Source: Glycomyces dulcitolivorans
GTDB taxonomy: Bacteria > Actinomycetota > Actinomycetes > Mycobacteriales > Micromonosporaceae
DNA: 38,337 nucleotides
Reading direction: 5' to 3'
NCBI RefSeq assembly: GCF_003265355.1
Contig: NZ_QFRW01000092.1
Location: forward strand, 23,623-61,959
Shown here: in pieces, positions 18,528-25,608 of the stretch
Numbering within the stretch: the first letter of the stretch is position 1
How the letters are laid out: each line of letters starts with the position of its first letter
The notes under the pieces: generated by a model
Databases searched by the model: none
Told to the model about the DNA's origin: nothing
Seen by the model: only the letters and a program-made list of their open reading frames with translations
Translations under genes and position numbers: made by a program

Positions 18528-18551
18528 GGCCCGCACCGTTCGGTGCGGGCC
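18528..18551 (+). terminator. Terminator-like hairpin after lectin gene
   Basis: A perfect 10-bp stem (18528-18537 with 18542-18551) and GTTC loop, 18 bases after the lectin stop. No T-run, as is common in GC-rich actinobacteria. It separates the lectin from the type VII toxin cassette. Confidence 0.6.
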
Positions 18552-18661
18552 GCCGTCGTGTCGGAACCTGAGGTGGCGCTAGGTCACCCGTGCGGAACCG
18601 GCGCGCAGCGGACGTTCCCGCCCGGCTTAGGATCGTTGCTTCGCAGCCCTAGGGAGGTCCG

Positions 18662-19066
18662 ATGTCCGGAGCAGGAGACTACGCCGCGCGGCTGGCCGAG
18701 CAGCGGGCTGCGCTGGCGGCGGCGACCGGCTCGCCGGAGGAGCACCAGGCGGTGCCCGTGACGGCCGAGTCGGGGAAGGGGAGCGTGCGCGTCACCCTCG
18801 GCGCGGACGGCCGCGTCTCGCAGATCGAGGTGGACCCCAAGGGGTTCAAGGAGGGCTCGGACTTCATCGCCGAGCACGTGCGGCTGGCGCTGAACGAGGC
18901 GCTGGACCGGCGCGCCGAGATGGTCGGGACCGGCGAGCGCGTCCCCGACCTGAACGCCATCAACGAGTCCATCGCCGAGATCCAGGCCGCCGCCGTGCCG
19001 AAGTTCCAGGAGATGAGCGCCTCGATCACCCAGGTGATGGCGAAGCTCAATAGTAAGTCGTCTTGA
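18662..19066 (+). CDS. YbaB/EbfC-family protein, first copy (EspL-like)
   Basis: 134 residues. The fold is that of YbaB/EbfC DNA-associated proteins (core GKGSVRVTLGADGRVSQIEVDP, then a helix LNEALDRRAEM). In actinobacteria such proteins recur beside ESX/type VII substrates; EspL of the ESX-1 locus is one. ATG 18662 has AGGGAGG upstream, and a TAGGAT box lies at 18626-18631. It is the first gene of the cassette and a paralogue of the next gene. Role in the cassette is unknown; a cytosolic accessory for substrate handling is the usual guess. Confidence 0.7.
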   Translation: MSGAGDYAARLAEQRAALAAATGSPEEHQAVPVTAESGKGSVRVTLGADGRVSQIEVDPKGFKEGSDFIAEHVRLALNEALDRRAEMVGTGERVPDLNAINESIAEIQAAAVPKFQEMSASITQVMAKLNSKSS

Positions 19067-19121
19067 CGGTGCGCACCAACGTGAAATCCGTTCCGGTATG
19101 GTGACGGGTCGGGAGGTCGGA

Positions 19122-19520
19122 ATGTTCGGAGAAGACCGGATTGGGGATCAGCTCGCGCAGGTCCACGGGACCCTGTCGACGGCCGCCGACATGCCCGGGG
19201 CCCAAGCGGACCCGATCGTGACGGAGGCGTCTGAGGGCCGCATCAAGGTGACCTTGGGCCCCGACGGCAGGTTCGAGCGGATCAAGATGACCCTCAGCGC
19301 GCTCAAGGACGGCCCCGAGGCGCTGGTGGCGCAGCTGACGCTCGCCGTCAACGAGGCGATCGACCTGCGCGCGGAGCAGACCGCGCCCGCCGGGCCCGTC
19401 CCCGACATGGCCGCGATGAACGAGCAGGCCGCGAAGATGCAGGACGCGTCCGTGCGGCAGTTCGAGGCCATGGGCGCCTCGATCTCCGACCTCATGACCA
19501 AGCTCTACGGAGGACGGTGA
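19122..19520 (+). CDS. YbaB/EbfC-family protein, second copy
   Basis: 132 residues from ATG 19122, chosen because GGGAGG lies 5 bases upstream; ATG 19098 is in frame but has no ribosome binding site and overlaps a TATGGT -10-like box (19097-19102). The core EGRIKVTLGPDGRFERIKMT and the C-terminal QFEAMGASISDLMTKLYGG closely parallel the first copy, so this is a tandem duplication with clear divergence. The next gene begins 2 bases after its stop. Confidence 0.7.
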   Translation: MFGEDRIGDQLAQVHGTLSTAADMPGAQADPIVTEASEGRIKVTLGPDGRFERIKMTLSALKDGPEALVAQLTLAVNEAIDLRAEQTAPAGPVPDMAAMNEQAAKMQDASVRQFEAMGASISDLMTKLYGGR

Positions 19521-19522
19521 CC

Positions 19523-19849
19523 ATGGAGGGCTTTGAAGTCACCCCCGAGACCATCCGCAAGTCGGCCGACGAGCTCGACGCCGCGCGCGACGACGTGCAG
19601 GCGCTCTTCGACCAGTTCACGGCCGCGGTGGAGCAGTACGCCGACGCGTTCGGCGGCGACCTCATCGGCACCGCGGGCGGCCTCGGCCACGGCGCGGTCA
19701 TGGACGCGGCCACCGAGTGCTTCACCACCAACATCGAGGACCTGACCAGCCTGTCGCAGGCGCTCCGCGAGATGGCGGACGACCACGAGGTGGGCGACGA
19801 CGAGGTCGCCGCAATCTTCGCGAAGTTCCAGGGCGACCTCGGCGCCTGA
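19523..19849 (+). CDS. EspC-like ESX secretion-associated protein
   Basis: 108 residues from ATG 19523 (GGAGG nine bases upstream; GTG 19517 is too close to it). The start FEVTPETIRKSADELDAARDDVQALFDQF matches the EspC/DUF2580 group of type VII secretion-associated helical-hairpin proteins, and the rest is acidic and helical. It has no signal peptide or membrane helix, as expected for a type VII-linked protein. It lies directly before the CpnT-N-like carrier, and probably acts as its secretion partner or chaperone by analogy. Confidence 0.7.
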   Translation: MEGFEVTPETIRKSADELDAARDDVQALFDQFTAAVEQYADAFGGDLIGTAGGLGHGAVMDAATECFTTNIEDLTSLSQALREMADDHEVGDDEVAAIFAKFQGDLGA

Positions 19850-19882
19850 TCCGATCCCTTCTCTCCCAAGGAGTCTCCGCCC

Positions 19883-20377
19883 ATGGGCATGGACCTGCCC
19901 TCTCCGCTCATCGAGATCCTCGGCATGCTCGGCTACGAGTGGCCCGAGTCCGACGAGGAGTCCCTGTTCAAACTGGCGGGGGAGTGGACCGGCATGGCCG
20001 ACCAGCTCGGCCCGCGGATCGAGTCCCTCCAGAACGCGGCCCGCACCCTCCTGGAGAACAACCGCGGCTCCCACATCGACGCGTTCCAGGCCGAGTGGGA
20101 GGGCGAGGAGTCCTCGGCCAACAACCTCGCCGACGCCGGCGACCCGGCCAACAAGCTCAACATCGGCCTGACGATCATGGCCGCCATCGTCCTGGCGCTG
20201 AAGATCCAGGTGATCATCCAGCTCGCGATCCTCGCGTTCCAGATCGCCCAGGCCATCGCGTTCGCGGCCGTCACCTTCGGGGCGTCGCTCGCCCAGATCC
20301 CGATCTTCAAGACCATCACCGGGATGATCATCGACAAGCTGATGGACATGGCGATCACGAAGGTGCTCAATGGCTAG
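19883..20377 (+). CDS. CpnT-N/WXG100-like carrier domain of a type VII toxin
   Basis: 164 residues, ribosome binding site AAGGAG. It begins DLPSPLIEILGMLGYEWPESDEESLFKLAGEWTGMADQL, the start typical of CpnT and other actinobacterial polymorphic toxins exported through type VII secretion. Helices follow, then a strongly hydrophobic stretch (about residues 94-137) able to form one or two membrane segments. Normally this domain is fused to a C-terminal toxin; here the frame ends and the toxin is carried by the next ORF, which overlaps by 8 bases. No machinery genes are near, so secretion would depend on an ESX system elsewhere. Confidence 0.75.
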   Translation: MGMDLPSPLIEILGMLGYEWPESDEESLFKLAGEWTGMADQLGPRIESLQNAARTLLENNRGSHIDAFQAEWEGEESSANNLADAGDPANKLNIGLTIMAAIVLALKIQVIIQLAILAFQIAQAIAFAAVTFGASLAQIPIFKTITGMIIDKLMDMAITKVLNG

Positions 20378-21119
20378 GGGCGGCGGCGACCGCAACATGC
20401 CCGACGGCGCCTCCCGGCTGCTGTCCGAGATGCTCAACGACCCGAAGGCCTTCAACAAGGCGCTGAACAAGAACCGCAAGGGCGGCGGCAAGGGCGGGAA
20501 GGGCGGCGGCAAGACCGACGAGACCCCGGACCTCAACCCCCCGATCAAGCGCGCCCCCGACAAGATGAAGCCGAGCGGCGACGTCGAGGCCGACCGCAAG
20601 CGCCTGCGCGAGGCCCTGCACGACAAGATCGACGAGGTCTCCGACGAGCGCGACCCCTCGACCCACTGGTCCGGCAACCGGCGCCGCCCGTGCATGAGCG
20701 CCGTGTGGGACCGCGAGTCCGGCAAGGTCTTCTACAACCACAACTCGAAGGAGGCGATCGACCCCGATCGCCTGCACCCCAAGCTCCGCGAGCGCTACGA
20801 CAACTACAAGGACGGGAACTGGAACCGGTACGAGGCCGACCAGGACAAGCACGGCGAGCCCGGCAAGCACTCCGAGAGCCGCGCGACCAACCAGGCGCTC
20901 AAAGAGGCCGAGATGGACTACCTCAAGGGCGAGCGCAAGGACCGGCCCAAGCTTGAGGACTTCATGGTCGAGAACGCCGCCCCGAACAACAAGAAGCCGA
21001 TGCCGTGCTGCCCCCAGTGCACCCAGATGGTCGACGGCGTGGACGGCGCCGACCGCGGCTGGGACAAGAACCCCGACGGCAGCAAGAAGCACCGCACGGA
21101 CGGCTGGACCGGCGAATGA
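20370..21119 (+). CDS. YwqJ-like deaminase-fold toxin
   Basis: 249 residues. An N-terminal part of about 50 residues ends in a Gly/Lys-rich linker (38-48). The C-terminal domain is deaminase-like: RPCMSAVWDRESGKVFYNHN (107-125), then KHSE with probable zinc ligand His167 and proton-shuttle Glu169, and CCPQC with Cys214 and Cys217 as the other ligands. This HxE plus CxxC arrangement, and the conserved strand before it, match the YwqJ family of toxin deaminases. ATG 20370 lies inside the previous gene (8-base overlap) with GAAGGTG upstream, so translation is coupled. It is followed at once by a MORN-repeat immunity-like gene. Nucleic-acid or nucleotide substrate is inferred from the family. Confidence 0.75.
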   Translation: MARGGGDRNMPDGASRLLSEMLNDPKAFNKALNKNRKGGGKGGKGGGKTDETPDLNPPIKRAPDKMKPSGDVEADRKRLREALHDKIDEVSDERDPSTHWSGNRRRPCMSAVWDRESGKVFYNHNSKEAIDPDRLHPKLRERYDNYKDGNWNRYEADQDKHGEPGKHSESRATNQALKEAEMDYLKGERKDRPKLEDFMVENAAPNNKKPMPCCPQCTQMVDGVDGADRGWDKNPDGSKKHRTDGWTGE

Positions 21120-21141
21120 CCCCGACGAACGAGGCTAAGGT

Positions 21142-21618
21142 GTGCAAGTGAAACCGAGTTACGACCCCGTCGGGTCCGCCGTGCCCGAAGCGACGCTCGA
21201 CATCGACGACGACCAGGAGTACTGGCTCGGCTCCGAGAAGTTCACCGGCTTCCTCGGCGAGACGCTCCCCAGCGGCAACTACGAGTTCGCGAGCTACCGC
21301 GACGGCGTCCTCGACGGCCCCAGCGGCGAGCTCTCGCCCGACGGCGACCTGGTCCTCGAAGAGTGGTACCGCAGGAACTTCCTCCACGGCATCACCAGGA
21401 CGTTCCGGCACGACGGGACGCTCGCGACCGCCGTGGGGTACGAGTACGCGTACAAGCTCTGGACCGTGCGCTTCGACTTCGACGGCCGCACCGTCCTGGC
21501 GACCGAGGGCAGTCAGCTCTCCGAGCCGATGCGCCAGACCCTGGAGGTCCTGCGCGCCCGCGTCGCGATCGGGCCGGTCCTCGGCCCCGAGTTCGCCGCC
21601 GACTTCAACCGGCACTAG
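21142..21618 (+). CDS. MORN-repeat immunity protein (YwqK-like)
   Basis: 158 residues. The middle consists of MORN-type repeats: GNYEFASYRDGVLDGPSGELSPDG, then EEWYRRNFLHGITRTFRHDG and further FDFDGRTVL. In Bacillus subtilis the YwqK MORN-repeat protein sits next to the YwqJ deaminase as its immunity partner, so the gene pair here matches by both family and order. No signal peptide; cytoplasmic, as expected for an antitoxin. GTG 21142 (GAGG at 21131-21134) and GTG 21148 (AAGG at 21137-21140) are equally plausible starts, differing by two residues. A terminator-like hairpin follows. Confidence 0.7.
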   Translation: MQVKPSYDPVGSAVPEATLDIDDDQEYWLGSEKFTGFLGETLPSGNYEFASYRDGVLDGPSGELSPDGDLVLEEWYRRNFLHGITRTFRHDGTLATAVGYEYAYKLWTVRFDFDGRTVLATEGSQLSEPMRQTLEVLRARVAIGPVLGPEFAADFNRH

Positions 21619-21659
21619 CGCCACTCCCGCAACAAGAACCACCTCCCACGACGCCGTTT

Positions 21660-21685
21660 AGGGGCGGACCGTCCGGTCCGCCCCT
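21660..21685 (+). terminator. Terminator-like hairpin after toxin-immunity cassette
   Basis: An 11-bp perfect stem (21660-21670 with 21675-21685) and GTCC loop, followed by TT. It is 41 bases after the immunity gene stop and just upstream of the promoter of the second uptake operon. Confidence 0.65.
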
Positions 21686-21726
21686 TTCGCGTGCCCTGAT
21701 CTCGCGGCGATAACGGACGTGAGTTG

Positions 21727-21755
21727 TTGACACGAACGCCCAGTGAAACTAAGCT
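21727..21755 (+). promoter_or_regulatory. Promoter TTGACA-N17-TAAGCT of the second uptake operon
   Basis: Perfect -35 TTGACA (21727-21732), 17-base spacer, -10-like TAAGCT (21750-21755). Transcription would start near 21762, leaving a leader of about 115 bases before the binding-protein gene. The best-looking vegetative promoter in the window. Confidence 0.55.
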
Positions 21756-21778
21756 CTGGAAAATATCGGAAACTACTC

Positions 21779-21789
21779 CGAAACTTTCG
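21779..21789. promoter_or_regulatory. Candidate LacI-type operator CGAAACTTTCG
   Basis: CGAAA and TTTCG form perfect half-sites around one central base, about 18-28 bases downstream of the predicted start, a repressing position. CGAA...TTCG repeats are typical of LacI-family sugar repressor sites. Whether the LacI protein encoded at 10667-11701 binds here is not known. Confidence 0.4.
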
Positions 21790-21877
21790 CTCGGCACGGC
21801 ACCCCCAAGCGCGTGCGTCTGAAACGGACGCCGCGCTCGCCGCTGGGCGGAACACGGGGATCTCAAAGAGGAGAGAC

Positions 21878-23557
21878 ATGACAGACGTTTTCCGGCGGAC
21901 GCCGTTCAGACCCACCCGCCGCGGCCTCTTCGGCATCTCGATCGCCGCTTCCAGCGCCCTCGCGCTGGCCGCGTGCAGCGAGGACGGCGGCGACGAGGTC
22001 GACATCGACGCCCAGTCGACCGGTGCGATGGACGACTACGCCGCGGACTCGCAGTTCAAGGCCACCGAGGCGTTCACCCTCTCGCTGCTGTGGACCGAGT
22101 GGCCCGACCTGCCGATCACCGACTCGTGGCAGTTCTTCACCGAGATCGAGAAGCGGACGAACGTGAAGCTCGAAGTCACGACCATCCCCTTCAGCGACGC
22201 GGTGGAGAAGCGCAGTCTGCTCATCAGCGCGGGCGACGCCCCCTCCGTCATCCCGCTCATCTACACCGGCGACGAGGACTCCTTCGTCTCCTCGGGCGCG
22301 ATCCTCCCGATCAGCGACTACGTGGAGCACATGCCGCACTTCCAGAAGTACGTGGAGGAGTGGGACCTCGGGGAGATGATCGACAACCTGAAGCAGGCCG
22401 ACGGCAAGTACTACATGCTGCCGGGCCTCCAGGAGGTCTCGGTCCCGGTGTTCACGCTGGTCATCCGCAAGGACGTGTTCGAGACGGTCGGCGGCGGCAT
22501 CCCCGAGACCTGGGACGAGATGCGCGAGGCGCTGGTCAAGATCAAGGCCGAGTACCCCGACTCCAAGCCCCTCGCCGACGGCTTCGAGGCCGCCTCGATG
22601 CTCAACTACGCCTCGCACGCCTTCGGCGCGCAGGCCGGCTGGGGCTTCGGCGACGGCATGATGGACGACGGCTCCGGCAAGCTCCAGTACACCGCCGTCT
22701 CCGAGGGCTACAAGCAGATGGTCGAGTACTTCCGCGGCCTCGTCGCGGACGGCCTGCTCGACACCGAGTCGCTCACCGCCGCGAACGACGGCGGCGGCGG
22801 CGGGAGCGTGGCCGAGAAGTTCGCCAACGAGCTCGTGTTCGCCGCGTCCGGTTCGAGCGGCACCGCCATCGAGTTCGCGCAGGCGCTCAACGAGACCGTC
22901 GGCGAGGGCAACTACGAGGTCCTCCAGATCGCCCCGCCCGGCGGCCCCGCCGGCCAGGTGTGCGAACCCCGCAACTTCTGGAACGGCTTCATGCTCAACT
23001 CCGAGGTCGCCGAGTCCGAGTACTTCCTCGCCACCCTCCAGTTCCTCGACTGGATCTACTACAACCCCGAGGCCCGCGAGCTGCTCCGCTGGGGCATCCT
23101 CGACGAGACCTACACCAAGGACGCCGACGGCAAGATCACCCTCAAGCCGGAGTACTCCCTCAACGCCTACAACATCAACCCCGGTGCGGCGACCGACATC
23201 CAGGCCGACCTCGGCTGGTCGAACTCGGTGTTCGCCGACTCGACCGAGTCGCGCGCGCTCAAGGAGTCGTACAACACCGCGACCTTCGTCGAGTACATCG
23301 ACTCGGTGCTCGCGACGCGCACCCCGCGCGAACCGAACCCGCCCGCGCCCCTCGACGAGCTGGAACTGGAGCAGGCCTCGCTCCTGGCCACCCCGATCAA
23401 GGACACGGTCGACACGAACACGCTGCGGTTCATCATGGGCGAGCGCGACATCGCCGAATGGGACGACTACGTGGCCGAGCTGGAGGCCCAGGGCCTCCAG
23501 CAGTACATCGACCTGATCAACACCGCCCGCGACCGGTTCGAGGAGGAGAACTCCTGA
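21878..23557 (+). CDS. Solute-binding lipoprotein, SBP family 1 (LplA-like)
   Basis: 559 residues from ATG 21878 with AGAGGAG upstream. The N-terminus RRGLFGISIAASSALALAAC is a twin-arginine-like signal ending in a lipobox Cys near residue 33. The mature part (LLWTEWPDLPITDSWQFFTEIEKRTNVKLEVTTIPF; GDAPSVIPLIYTG) is of the large LplA/YtcQ-type binding proteins that serve polysaccharide-derived oligosaccharides and go with LplB/LplC permeases and a shared MsiK-type ATPase. No ATPase gene is in the operon, consistent with use of such a shared one. A frame open from 21743 precedes the true start. Ligand unknown. Confidence 0.9.
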   Translation: MTDVFRRTPFRPTRRGLFGISIAASSALALAACSEDGGDEVDIDAQSTGAMDDYAADSQFKATEAFTLSLLWTEWPDLPITDSWQFFTEIEKRTNVKLEVTTIPFSDAVEKRSLLISAGDAPSVIPLIYTGDEDSFVSSGAILPISDYVEHMPHFQKYVEEWDLGEMIDNLKQADGKYYMLPGLQEVSVPVFTLVIRKDVFETVGGGIPETWDEMREALVKIKAEYPDSKPLADGFEAASMLNYASHAFGAQAGWGFGDGMMDDGSGKLQYTAVSEGYKQMVEYFRGLVADGLLDTESLTAANDGGGGGSVAEKFANELVFAASGSSGTAIEFAQALNETVGEGNYEVLQIAPPGGPAGQVCEPRNFWNGFMLNSEVAESEYFLATLQFLDWIYYNPEARELLRWGILDETYTKDADGKITLKPEYSLNAYNINPGAATDIQADLGWSNSVFADSTESRALKESYNTATFVEYIDSVLATRTPREPNPPAPLDELELEQASLLATPIKDTVDTNTLRFIMGERDIAEWDDYVAELEAQGLQQYIDLINTARDRFEEENS

Positions 23558-23589
23558 TCCGCGGGTCGGGGCGCCCGCCCCGACGCGGA
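23558..23589 (+). other. Intercistronic hairpin after binding-protein gene
   Basis: Immediately after the stop, an 8-bp stem (23565-23572 with 23577-23584) extends by five more pairs across a two-base bulge (23558-23562 with 23585-23589). Same placement as the hairpin after the other binding-protein gene. Confidence 0.5.
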
Positions 23590-23604
23590 CGGGAGGGAGC
23601 GCAC

Positions 23605-24630
23605 ATGCCCCTCACACAAGACGAGAAGTCCCCCCGGCCGGCGGATCGCGCCGCGGCCGGGGCGGGCGCCCCTGACGCGATCACGGTCCGCACCACCGCG
23701 GACCCGGAGCCGCGGCGCCGCAAGCGCAAGCAGACCTGGAGCGAGGCGTTCCGCCGCGACTGGCAGCTCTACAGCCTTGCCCTGGTGCCGCTGATCTTCT
23801 TCGCGGTCTTCAAGTATGGCCCGATGATCGGCAACGTCATCGCGTTCCGGCGCTTCCGCCCCGGCGGCAGCATGTTCGGCGACGAGTGGGTCGGCCTGCG
23901 GTACATCGAGATGTTCATCAACGACCCGACGTTCTGGCACGTGTTCACGAACACCGCGATCCTCGGCGGGCTGACCCTCGTGGTCTGCTTCCCGCTCCCG
24001 ATCGTGCTCGCGCTCATGCTGAACGAGGTGCGCAAGCGCCACTTCAAGCGGATCGTGCAGTCCATCTCGTACCTGCCGCACTTCCTGTCGATCGTCATCG
24101 TCGTCGGCATGCTCATGCAGCTGCTCTCGTTGCAGGGCACGGTCAACCAGATCATCGGGGCGTTCGGCGGGGAGGAGATCCCCTTCCTCCAGCGGCCCGA
24201 GTGGTTCCGCGCGGTCTACGTCGGCTCCGAGGTGTGGCAGACCGTCGGGTGGGGGACGATCCTCTACCTCGCGGCGCTGACCACGGTCGACGAGTCCCTG
24301 TACGAGGCCGCGAAGATCGACGGGGCCGGCCGGTGGCGCCAGACCTGGCACGTCACCCTCCCCGGCATCCGCCCGACGATGATGACGCTCCTGGTACTCA
24401 ACATCGGGACGTTCCTCAACGTCGGCTTCGAGAAGGTCCTGCTGCTGTACAACCCGCTCACGTACGAGACGGCCGACGTCATCTCGACGTACCTGTACCG
24501 GGTCGGCCTGGTCTCGAACAATCTCAGTTATGCGGCGGCGATCGGCCTGTTCCAGGCCGTGATCGGCCTCGTGATGGTGCTTTCCGCGAACCTGATCTCG
24601 CGGCGGATGGTGGGGACGAGCCTGTGGTGA
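23605..24630 (+). CDS. LplB-type sugar ABC transporter permease
   Basis: 341 residues from ATG 23605 (GGGAGGGAG upstream). A hydrophilic N-terminal tail of about 50 residues precedes six transmembrane helices. The LplB-like first loop KYGPMIGNVIAFRRFRPGGSMFGDEWVGL and the EAA coupling motif EAAKIDGAGRWRQTWHVTLPGI are clear. It pairs with the next permease to form the channel for the family-1 binding protein. The upstream open frame belongs to a shadow of the binding-protein gene. Confidence 0.93.
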   Translation: MPLTQDEKSPRPADRAAAGAGAPDAITVRTTADPEPRRRKRKQTWSEAFRRDWQLYSLALVPLIFFAVFKYGPMIGNVIAFRRFRPGGSMFGDEWVGLRYIEMFINDPTFWHVFTNTAILGGLTLVVCFPLPIVLALMLNEVRKRHFKRIVQSISYLPHFLSIVIVVGMLMQLLSLQGTVNQIIGAFGGEEIPFLQRPEWFRAVYVGSEVWQTVGWGTILYLAALTTVDESLYEAAKIDGAGRWRQTWHVTLPGIRPTMMTLLVLNIGTFLNVGFEKVLLLYNPLTYETADVISTYLYRVGLVSNNLSYAAAIGLFQAVIGLVMVLSANLISRRMVGTSLW

Positions 24631-25556
24631 CCGACATCGCGAAGAACACGAACCGGCCCGCGGCGCGCCCGCGGGCGGCGACGCGGGACACGACCGGGCA
24701 GCGCGTCTTCGGCGCCGTCAACGCGGTCGTCCTCGCCCTGCTGTGCCTGCTCATGCTGTACCCGTTCATCACCGTGCTCGCCCAGTCGTTCAGCTCGCCG
24801 GGCGCGATCAACGCCGGGCAGGTCAGCTTCTGGCCGGTCGGCTTCAACACCGACACGTACGCCGCGATCATGCAGAACGAGACGTTCTGGCGCAACTACG
24901 GCAACTCCGTGCTGTACACCGCGGTCGGCACGACCATCGCGATGGTCCTGACCACGACGTACGCGTACGTGCTGTCGAAGAAGCACCTCAAGGGACGCAA
25001 GGCGCTCATCGGGATCGCCGTGTTCACCATGTTCTTCAACGGCGGCCTCGTGCCGAACTACGTGCTCATCTCCTCGCTGGGCATGAAGAACACCATGTGG
25101 GCCATCGTGCTCCCCGGCGCCATCTCCGTGTTCAACCTGCTCGTCATGAAGTCGTTCTTCGAGAGCCTCCCCAAGGACCTCGAAGAGGCCGCGCAGATCG
25201 ACGGGCTCGGCTGGTACGGGATCTTCGGGCGGATCGTGCTGCCGCTGTCGAAGGCGGTCATCGCCACGATGGTGCTGTTCTACTCGGTCGCGTACTGGAA
25301 CGACTGGTTCGCCGCGTTCCTCTACCTCGACAAGACCGAGCTGTTCCCGGTGACCCTGTTCCTGCGCAACCTCATCGCGGGGGCGTCCACGACGGCCTCC
25401 GAGGGGGCGGCGGCCGCGGGCACGACGACCGCGCTGGTCTCGGCGAACATCCAGGCGGTGACGATGATCCTCACCGTCATCCCGATCCTGTGCGTCTACC
25501 CCTTCGTACAGCGCTACTTCGTCTCCGGCGTCATGCTGGGGTCGGTCAAGGGATGA
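24627..25556 (+). CDS. LplC-type sugar ABC transporter permease
   Basis: 309 residues from GTG 24627, overlapping the previous stop as GTGA; GTG 24624 is one codon upstream. Six helices, the LplC-type first periplasmic stretch LYPFITVLAQSFSSP, FFNGGLVPNYVLISSLGM and the coupling loop EEAAQIDGLGWYGIFGRIVLPLSKA. The C-terminus YPFVQRYFVSGVMLGSVKG is the standard ending of this permease group (CUT1). The stop codon is part of a 10-bp hairpin. Confidence 0.93.
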   Translation: MTDIAKNTNRPAARPRAATRDTTGQRVFGAVNAVVLALLCLLMLYPFITVLAQSFSSPGAINAGQVSFWPVGFNTDTYAAIMQNETFWRNYGNSVLYTAVGTTIAMVLTTTYAYVLSKKHLKGRKALIGIAVFTMFFNGGLVPNYVLISSLGMKNTMWAIVLPGAISVFNLLVMKSFFESLPKDLEEAAQIDGLGWYGIFGRIVLPLSKAVIATMVLFYSVAYWNDWFAAFLYLDKTELFPVTLFLRNLIAGASTTASEGAAAAGTTTALVSANIQAVTMILTVIPILCVYPFVQRYFVSGVMLGSVKG

Positions 25557-25583
25557 CGCGGACGGTCCACTGAGTCCGCGTCA
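25554..25583 (+). other. Hairpin spanning the permease stop codon
   Basis: Perfect 10-bp inverted repeat (25554-25563 with 25574-25583, 10-base loop) that begins with the permease TGA. It is followed by CACATATTCA and the GH3 start 26 bases later. Attenuator or processing site between uptake and hydrolase genes. Confidence 0.5.
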
Positions 25584-25608
25584 CATATTCAAGGGAAACA
25601 CCACATAC

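Noticed and set aside
17223-18536. Upstream extension of the family-5 binding protein to 18536
   Set aside because: The extension is antisense to the lectin gene and lacks family features; the true start has a signal peptide and ribosome binding site at 17222.
19098-19121. ATG 19098 as start of the second YbaB-like protein
   Set aside because: It overlaps a -10-like box and has no ribosome binding site; ATG 19122 has GGGAGG at 5 bases.
20478-20512. Repeated GGCGGCAAGGGC-like units in the toxin gene
   Set aside because: They simply encode the Gly/Lys-rich linker (residues 38-48) of the toxin.
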